From Notospermus geniculatus (lineage: Eukaryota; Nemertea; Pilidiophora; Heteronemertea; Lineidae): a DNA stretch of 64,000 nucleotides. The stretch covers positions 1 to 64,000 of the forward strand of contig NMRB01002764.1 of NCBI GenBank assembly GCA_002633025.1, read 5' to 3'. Below, one piece after another: positions 37,301 through 46,300 of this stretch; within the stretch, counting starts at the first letter, position 1; every line of letters begins with the position of its first letter. The notes under the pieces were generated by a model. It ran no database searches. It had not been told where the DNA came from and saw only the letters and a list, made by a program, of their open reading frames with translations. The position numbers were made by a program, and so were the translations under genes.

Positions 37301-40300
37301 TATTTTTTTCTCTGTATTCAAGTTTTGTTACGTCTTGCTAAGTTTCCTCACGGTCTATCACGGTACCCGTGACGGGCCGTTGGGGGAAGCGGCTGCTGAG
37401 CCCGGAGGCTCAAAGGCGCACTACGGTTCGGCCCGCGGTCTACCACGGATGCCAGTACGTTCCCTCCCGGCCCGTTACGTTCGGATGGGATCCCCCACGT
37501 TCCTCACGTTCTGATCAAGGTCTGACACGTTTTTCACGTTCTGCCAAGGCTTTCTACGGATGAAACGTGGACGCCGGGCAACTTTGGAGCAAGTTTGTGC
37601 CCACGGTATAAAAAGAAGGCCTGCAATGTGTTGTCGATCGCTCAGACTCGAATGAAGCTCCCCTACCGGGCCCGGCTTTTCTATACTCCCTCCCAGCCCC
37701 CGCGCGCCGTGTCACACCGTAGTAGAACGCAATGCGCCGTATCGCGCCGGGCCCTTGACCGTCACGCGCCGGGACGCTTCGTGAATGAACGCGACGAAAC
37801 GGCTACCATCCACCCTAGCTTGCCGTGAGAACCGCGACAAAACGTGGCAAAACGGAAGAAACGCGCAGCAACCGTGACAAAAAGCGCACAAAACAGGACA
37901 GAATGTGACAAAACCTGAAAGGACCGGGGGAATACACATGCCTCCCGGCCCACTACGGACCGCCTCCAAGTTTTGTTACGGCCTGTTACGTACTGTAACG
38001 TTTTGTTGCGTTCACCCACGGCAATCACGGCCTGTCACGTTTGCCCATCCCGTCCCCCTGCGTTATCTCACGCCCATGCCGTTTAGCATGTTTAGTCCAC
38101 GGTGGTCTGAAACGTGATTACCGTGGCCGCCGGGAACATAGTGTGAACGTAGCATTAGAATCATAGGAAAATGCAGTCATCCCGCCCTGTTTGGAAAAAT
38201 TTCTGGCTAGAACACTGTGTATCCTTATTAGATACACCCATGATAAAAATTTGGAGAGGATCCAATCATTATTTCAGGAGTTATTGCACTCTTTGTTTTT
38301 GGTTTGGCCACCTGGAGGCCAAGCCAAGAATCGAATCGGACCGAAACTTGGTGTCATAGGTCATATGACCTAGGGGTATATATGTACCAAGTTTCAGATC
38401 AATCGCTCCAGCGGTTACAAAACGTGCCCTGCTAATGTACAACGACGAACGCCACACCACTGACCACAACAAAAGCTCACAGGTTGAGCTAAAAACCTAA
38501 AGTATTGACAGATCATTTTTATACTAATACTTTGGCAGAATGTCCCAACTTGCCATAACAATTCATCGATTTGGCCTTGTTTTTCACAATTTTCCTCGTT
38601 TTTGGGCCCAGCATATTGTCTTGTCGGGAGCGCGCTACAGCCAGAATAATTTCATCAATTTCTAGGGGGGTCAACTCCACACCCATTGTCATTCTCTCAG
38701 ATTACGACTCGTCTTAAGATTTGAACGTTCAAGAGAGACTGTCATCGTGCACATCAACGCAGGAAATGTTAAACACTGCTGCCATATACTCACTTCGTTT
38801 TATTTCTTCGGTATTGTTACTTCCTTCATCATTAGATTGTTCAGTATCGGTGCTGGTTGTAAAATGACGGTGAGTTATCGCAGCTGAAAACATATTTTTA
38901 TACATTTTAATACACACTCCCTGAATTGCAGGCTTCAAATTCGATGCACCGGTAAATTTGAATCCATTTTCACATCTAGCAGGTATGTTTCAGGGCCGTA
39001 TTCTTTAGCCCCTATTACACAGAGCGATACGGTATTCAATATTCTAGGCACGTTTCGTGCAAGGTGGGTGGTTTACAAAATTTTACATAAAACTCTACTG
39101 AAGTCACACTATTTGCTTTTTGTTCGAATTATGCATGTCCAATTTTTCACTGTATACTGAATAGCGTATAGCTCTATGTAAATACATCAGTGCTTCATGT
39201 ATGAAAAAGTCAGGAGTGTGGTCATTTGCACCCCTTAAAGCTGAACCAGTAGTCTTGAACGTTAGTTGTGGTGTTGATAATTTTGGTGACTGGGAGGGGA
39301 ATGTGGATGGTAGTCAGCTGCCCTGCATTCAGAGAGACTTTAGTGAAAAGTCTCTCTGAATGCAGGGCAGCTGACAGGGATCTGTGGTTATAAGTATTTA
39401 TTAGCAAATGCAGATTTGTAGGGAAATGGAAGGGCTGGGGAGATATTCATCCTGCGACAAAACGTTTTCAGCAAAAAAAAAATAAACAGAGAAACTGACA
39501 CGTGAAAAAAATAAAAATTCCCATCGCAAGGCTCGAACCCGGCGCCCCGGATTCAGAGCCGGACGCTCTACCGATGCGCCAGCCGGCCACGTCATGACGG
39601 CGGCTGCTCAATAAATGTTTATAAACATATCCCAGCTACTCAACATATTTTTATGTTAATTAAAAATGACGTTGCAAATCAGAATAATCTTCCAAAAATC
39701 GCATTTTACAACATCCACAGAGCAAGTCCCCAGCAAATCTGTCAGCGTATCGCTACATAATGTACCCATCTACGTTCACAGTCACTAAAAACGTGAACCA
39801 ACCGTCCGGTATATTCCATCTGGACATTAGGTGCATATTTCCTATGAGTCCAGTTCTATTGATTGACCCGTGACAAGTCTTTGGCTAGCTTCGCTGTTGA
39901 CCGCTACGCGGCGCGTTGGGCCCTTGCGTCTAGATCAACAAAAAGCCCCCATGCGACGAGCAAGAGAAATGCCCTCCTGGCATCATCGGGTCTATCATGT
40001 TCTGAGCCTTCGAGTGAGGTGTTTGCAGGGCGTTAGCATTTCTCTTGTTCGTCGCATGGGGGCTTTTTGTTGATCTAGTTCAGCTTTAAAATTCTGAGTA
40101 GTGTTAGAACCTAGTGCTTCGTGTACATGTCTTTCTCGTAAAGCGTGATGACCATGGCAAAGGTTGTGGTCAGTTTGCGGTTTGCGGTCAAAAACATCAT
40201 TTGCAGGAACAGGCCTCAAGGCAAGCCGGCCGCAGGCCTCAAAAGGGGGTATCAGAAAGGGGGGGTTCGGGGGGTCTCCCCCCGATTAGGTAACGGCTGC

Positions 40301-43300
40301 GTGAGTTCACGAGATCACTGATCTTTACATATTACTGTACTTACCGTCTTCTACTAATTCATCAAAACCAGTAGCACTTGCATCACATTGATAGGTATCC
40401 GCACTGGTATCCATTCTACGCATTGGCCTTGTCGTATCTGAGGATTAGGAAAAGGAGAAATTTTAAAATCCTGTGTTACTAAAGCCTTGCAACGGAATAT
40501 AAAATGGGAGATGTGCAAGCCTGGCGTACAGCGCATATGCAAATTAGTAGAAGAAACTGATGAGATCAGAGTCGCTGGTGATGTACGCACCAACGCGCAC
40601 ATGTAAATTCTGCAGCGCCGTAGTAAGACTACATGTAGGAAGATCTATCCAATCAGTTGCAGAGCTGCCAACCCCTGATTCATGCCTTCCGGAATTTTTC
40701 CAGAAATTTCACCGTTTCTCCGGATTTTTGGGGGGTCTTTCAGTACTCTCAGTTCGGATTGATTCCAGGGGTTTAGGTACCATGAACATGCGTAGGCCCC
40801 GTTTTGCGTTCAAATCTTGCATCATCTTGTTGGAAACCTTAGTGAAAACGCAAGTGAAATCTTGCACAATACTAACATACGCATGCCCAAAAAGCCCCAG
40901 ATATGGACCACACACACTATTTCATTCTTTATGAACTGTCAAAAATGCAAGAAGCAGCTGAAAACATGATAAACTTCCACAATCGGAATGCAAAATCCGA
41001 TGAGATTGCCGCCATGCAGTCATGGCCGCCATATTGCATCTTTCCAGGTCTCACTACAGAGTTTGGTGAGCATGTGCTGTGGTCTCACTGCACAGTTTTG
41101 GCAAACATGGTAAAATCGTACTTTTGAAGGGTACTTCCGTATCGTCCGTACTGGGGGTGATTTTCCGGACTAAATACGGAAAATTCGGGAGGGTTGGTAG
41201 CTCTGCAGTTGTCACATGCTCAGGCTGAGACTGCCTACATCACAGCGACTGAACAAATGTTGAACATGTGCAACTCACGGCGACTTGCAAAATCTCCGTT
41301 CCAGCGAGTCGCAGGGTGCGAACATCGACCATTTATGCCATGAATGATCAGTCGCCTCTAAAGCCGGCCGCACACGAGTGCAATTTTGCCTCCAACTATG
41401 GAGATATTTGCTTCCTACGTGTGCAAATCTCATTCATGTGCGGTGGTTGGAGTGCAGAGGCGGTGACGGATTTTTTGCCTCCAGCGCAGATCAAACATGT
41501 TTGAAATGACATTACGCCACATCTACAGAAGACAAATTTGCAAGCTGATGCACTATAAATGCGGCGACAGGATGCTGAGACAGAAAACTCCTATATGAAG
41601 GCAATGTCGGAGACAAAATTGCACTCAAGTGTGGCCAGCTCAATTCCAGCTACATGTAGATCCTCCCAGCTACATGTACCAGGTTCGTCAGTGGGGACTA
41701 TCAAGTCACAAACTATGTGTGATGTACGCCCGACTTTAGCAGTAGCAACTATTATGAAATGGTCCATGGACCATGTGCTCACAGGGTTCAACATACTGTA
41801 AACCGTGATATTTTCGCGACGCTAAATGTTCGCGATTTTGGTGATCTACGAATTCGCAATGAATAAATATTCGCGATCGGAACCCTTCAGCTTCAAAAGA
41901 AGAAGAGTAATTTTCGCGCGATTTATGTTCGCGTTTTGACCCTTGAATGCGAAAATAAAACACACGCGAAAATTTCACGGTTTACAGTACTTAGTCTACC
42001 GGTAATGACAGACAATGACAGAGAGAGGTACATGTATTACGAGCAATCTGGGTCAATTCATTCCCAAGTAGGACTTTGAATTATGATGATTTGGGGGTTA
42101 CACCACCTGGTGGCTATATTGGATGTCCGATCGTGCTGGAACTTCACATGCACAAAGGTCATCTGCAGGGGGGCCACACAGCACATTGGAGTGCTTTGGG
42201 TCAATTCGTGCACCTGAGTTATCCAAAGCACTTTGATGATTTTTGGGTTACGCCACCTGGACATGCTGGAGGTCATAAAAAATTGGATATCCGATCGGGC
42301 CGAAACTTCACATCATGCACATAAGGCCAGACCCAAAAATATGTCTGTTTGCTGTAACCCTACCCGGCCCTAATAGCTTGGGTAGGTAGGTAGGCATACA
42401 TTTTTATTTTTTTTAGTTGGTCATCTGCAGGGGGCCACTACACTCCTCTCGCAGTGTTTTGTTTCGCTCCGTACCTATGCTTCACAAACCACTGCTTCGA
42501 ATGGCCGGGATTCTGCCGATTTACCGCCAGATGGCACCACTACTGTTCCCGCTGCCATGCTGGAGAAAGTGTTTTAGGATTTTGCTCAGTTGCAGCCTGA
42601 TGGCGGGCGCTGATTGGTTGGACCATAGTGGTGCCATCTGGCGGTAAATCGACAGAATACCGGCCATTCAAAGCAGTGGTTTGTGAAGCGCAGGTACGGA
42701 GCGAACAAAACACTGCGAGAGGAGTGTAGGGGCCACAAACATGTAGCACATTGAAACGCTTTGGGTTAAAGGACAACAAGGGTAATTATCTACTATGCAG
42801 CAAAACCTAACAAAATCCTCATGGATAGGCACATAAATATGTCATCTCACCGTACATTACGTTGAAATGGAAGAAAAAAATCACCACTCTGTAAAAAGTG
42901 ATATTTAACCTGACGTCTTCACAGTTCATGGTCACTGCCATTTTGATTCATATTTCCCGCGGGAGTGACGCAGTGCCTCTTCAGTGTATTGTGATTCGAC
43001 GGCGTATCCAATCCCAAACCACATGTTTATTCTCTGCCAAACTTCCACCGTCACTTCGTCATTCAGTTGACTACTGACCTATGGAACGTCTGTCATCACT
43101 CAAGTAATCCGACACAACTTGGACTTGACACAAAAAAGATCACAAAAACAAACCTGTCACTGTCAGTGTGTCAGCTGGCCATGCTGGCATTGTGTAAACA
43201 ACGTGGGGCAGCCGGTCACGTGATTGCACCCAATACGTCATGCTCTTCAGCATTGGAGGAGAGATAAAGTGAAAATAAACAGAAACATGGCTGCCCCCAT

Positions 43301-46300
43301 GAGCTTACTTCCTTTGTGGATTAAATGCATTGTTGTAGCATTAGGGTGACTTTTTGGAATAAAAATCATCGGCATTTTTAAAGATAACATTGTGTAGAAC
43401 ATAAAGGTTGGTTTATTTCTTTCATTTCTCTTCTACTGGATAATTCCCCTAGTTATCCTTTAAGGCGTTCCTGATTTACAGCACTTTGATGATTTTGGGG
43501 TTACGCCACCTGGCCATGTTTGAAGTCAAATCAGGCCGAAATTTGACGTGCATGTAAGTTATTGTAAGGTCATCTAGAGGGAGGTAAATCACATATTTGA
43601 GCACTCCGCGTCAAGCCGTTCCCGAGTAATAGAACTTGTACTTGATTTTCAGGTTACGCAAACCTGGCAGCCATACTGGATGTCCAATCGGGCCGAAACT
43701 TGGTATTTTTTAAGGTACTGCATACCCCTCCAATGCATGCAAGATCGATATGAAGTTAAGTTAATCGGTGAAATAATGAACTGTGGCAGGTTCGTTACTT
43801 TTGTCGAACTTTGACCTTTGCAACCTTGAAAAGTAGGTCAAATCAAAAACCTGTTATGTTACGTATCCTTATTAGGTACACCTATGATAAAAATTTGGAG
43901 ATGATCTACATGTATGTAGTCATTAGTTCAGGAGTTATTGCACTTTTTGTGTTTTTGGTTTCCGCCACCTGGTGGCCGAGCTGAGAGTTGAATCAGACCG
44001 AAACTTAGTGTCATGGGTCATCTGACCTACATGTAGGGGTATATGTACCAAGTTTCAGATCAATAGCTCCAGCGGTTACGAAATGTGCCCTGCCAACGAA
44101 CGACGATGAAGGACGATGCTCTGCATTTGTCACTGGTTGCAGTTGATGCGCAATGTTTATGAAACACTGAAAAAAGAGCATTTTCTGTTCGATTTGGTTC
44201 TTAACAATTGGTTCTTTAAAGCGACCCATACACGATCAATATTATTGCACAATATGCAGGCCTTTCAATTGTATGGTGACCTTTACACCCTCTATTTTTT
44301 CAGTCCATTTTGGGGACAGCCCTTCGAGCTTATTTTTAGGGACACTTTTTTGTTCATTGTTACATTTTGACGAATGCGAGATTGAGACTGACTGGGAATT
44401 GAAAAGTGAAAGGTACTTTCTGGCCAGTCAGTGGTGCACAGTAGGCCTAATCATTTCCATTTTCAAAATGAGTGTCAAGTGCCATCGGATGCAGTCTGCT
44501 CTTGTAAAGGTGCCTAAAATTGGACGGGGTCATCCCTATGTGTCCCGGGTTCTATGCGTCCCGGGTTCTATGTGTCCCGGGTTCTATGCGTCCCGGGTTC
44601 TATGTGTCCCCAGTTCCATGTGTCTGTCTCAGTTATGATTGGCCCTGTCCTCATTTTGTTCTCAAGTGGAGTCGACGAACTCATATCTTAATAATCATGG
44701 ATGTAACTAAAATAAATCAGCGTTAGCATTCATTATGAATTTTTTTGAACATTTTTTAGTTATAATATGCCGTTATAATATGCATCAAAATTCATAATAA
44801 TTTTGTCCATTGACTCTTCACCAGGGCCTGTTTCATAAAGTGACTTTAAGCTAATGGTACCTTTAATTAAATGGAAAATGCATTGAGTTAATGGTACCAT
44901 TAGCTTAAAGTCACTTTTTGAAACAGGCCCCTGGTTTTTTTCTTCAACATCACCGTAGCTCCTCCATTTTGGAAGATTAAAAGTCTAATTAACCTTACAA
45001 AAAACACGTAATTGTTTGGTATGTATTGAATATGAGTAATGATAGATGGGCCGTGGAACTACTGCTTTTCATCGTGGAGGTTGTACATCGTCGACTCCAC
45101 TTGAGAATAAATTGGCGACAAGGCCAATCATAGTTGAGACAGACACACGGAACTGGGGACACATAGAACCCGGGACACATAGAACCCTGCAAACAAATAA
45201 CTGTCTTTAGGGACGCATAGAACCCGGGACGCAAAGAACCCGGGACACATAGAACCCGGGACGCAAAGGACCCGGGACACATAGAACCTGGGACACATAG
45301 GTACGCTCCCAATTGGACCCCCAACAAGAATCCATGCTAAATAAACAGCATGGATAAATCCTTCCCATACCAGCAATAGCCTAGGCATGTAGAGGGTTAA
45401 TCTCCCAGACTGAACCTTGAACTCAACAACCAGCTGTGCCTATTCACATGGAGTAAGCCTAGGGCTGGGATTATGATTGAGTAAAATGGCCAAGGAATTT
45501 CTTTCCTGAGATAAAAAATTTCAATGCATCTTCATGCCCATAAACTCTCCCATTCAACCTCAGATTTAGTTCTAAGTACTGCCACTATGAAGTGGTTGTG
45601 GCGCTGTGTTTACACATGACATCATCATTCATAAATTATTGATTTTTCACTGCTGACCATGCGGTCTGCTGGGCTGACGGCGGGAAGTTGCTGGTGGGTA
45701 TTTGATAATGGGTACATGTAGGCGAGTATGGGGAAAGAGATAAATTCAAATCATTTTATTTGCAGGAACTTTTATTCATTGACATTTGAGGGTAATTTGA
45801 GGACTTTAAAGGGTATTTTGGGGACATTTTGAAGGGCTTTAATTTGGGGACATTGAAAATTCCTACACCGTATAACGGTGTGAAAAGCATGTAATCGAAA
45901 GGCCTGAATATGAGGATCAAAATGGGCAATATTATTGCCGATCTTTCTTCTAGATTCTATCCATCATGCTCTATTTTGGACCCCATATTGAGCAATTTGA
46001 TATTGACAGTGCATGAGCCTGTGACACGTGTTAATGACATTACCACGTGGTAATCGACGAATTTTACCCATTTTTGTGTACTTTTACAAATTTTTGGGTA
46101 AAATTTAGCCCATTACCAACACGTACCACGTGGTAACGTAATTTACATATTTCGCATTGAAACTTACCAACAACACCCCACGAAATACCACTTGCATCCA
46201 AATCATACGTATCAGCACTTGTTTCGAGTATGTTTGTTGACCATTTATCTGATTCTGAAATAATTTTTTTCCAATTTTTAATATGCAGTCACAAGACTTA

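Larger units (their letters stand above)
36433..38491. repeat. R1 repeat interrupted by two nested elements
   Basis: R1 runs from GAAATGGTCCATGGACCATG to TGTAT at 37063 and resumes at 38218 with TGTATCCTTATTAGATACAC, ending GTTGAGCTAAAAA. The interruption is the element at 37064-38217, which itself holds 37221-38157. Confidence 0.85.
41754..44110. repeat. R1 repeat broken by three MITEs
   Basis: R1 begins at GAAATGGTCCATGGACCATG and can be followed through GACAGAGAGAGGTACATG (42020), GGTCATCTGCAGGGGGCCAC, GTTACGCCACCTGG (43500) and TTGACCTTTGCAACC (43810) to about 44110. Elements at 41796-41987, 42441-42726 and 42770-43459 interrupt it. A GGTAGGTAGGTAGG stretch near 42385 is also extra. Confidence 0.8.

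Noticed and set aside
37239-38028. Several 77-91-codon frames on both strands
   Set aside because: They fall in the CG-rich TIR element, where stop codons are rare by composition. No transposase motif.
44273-44638. 121-codon plus-strand frame
   Set aside because: Its C-terminal half is a translation of the 18-bp minisatellite. No independent evidence.
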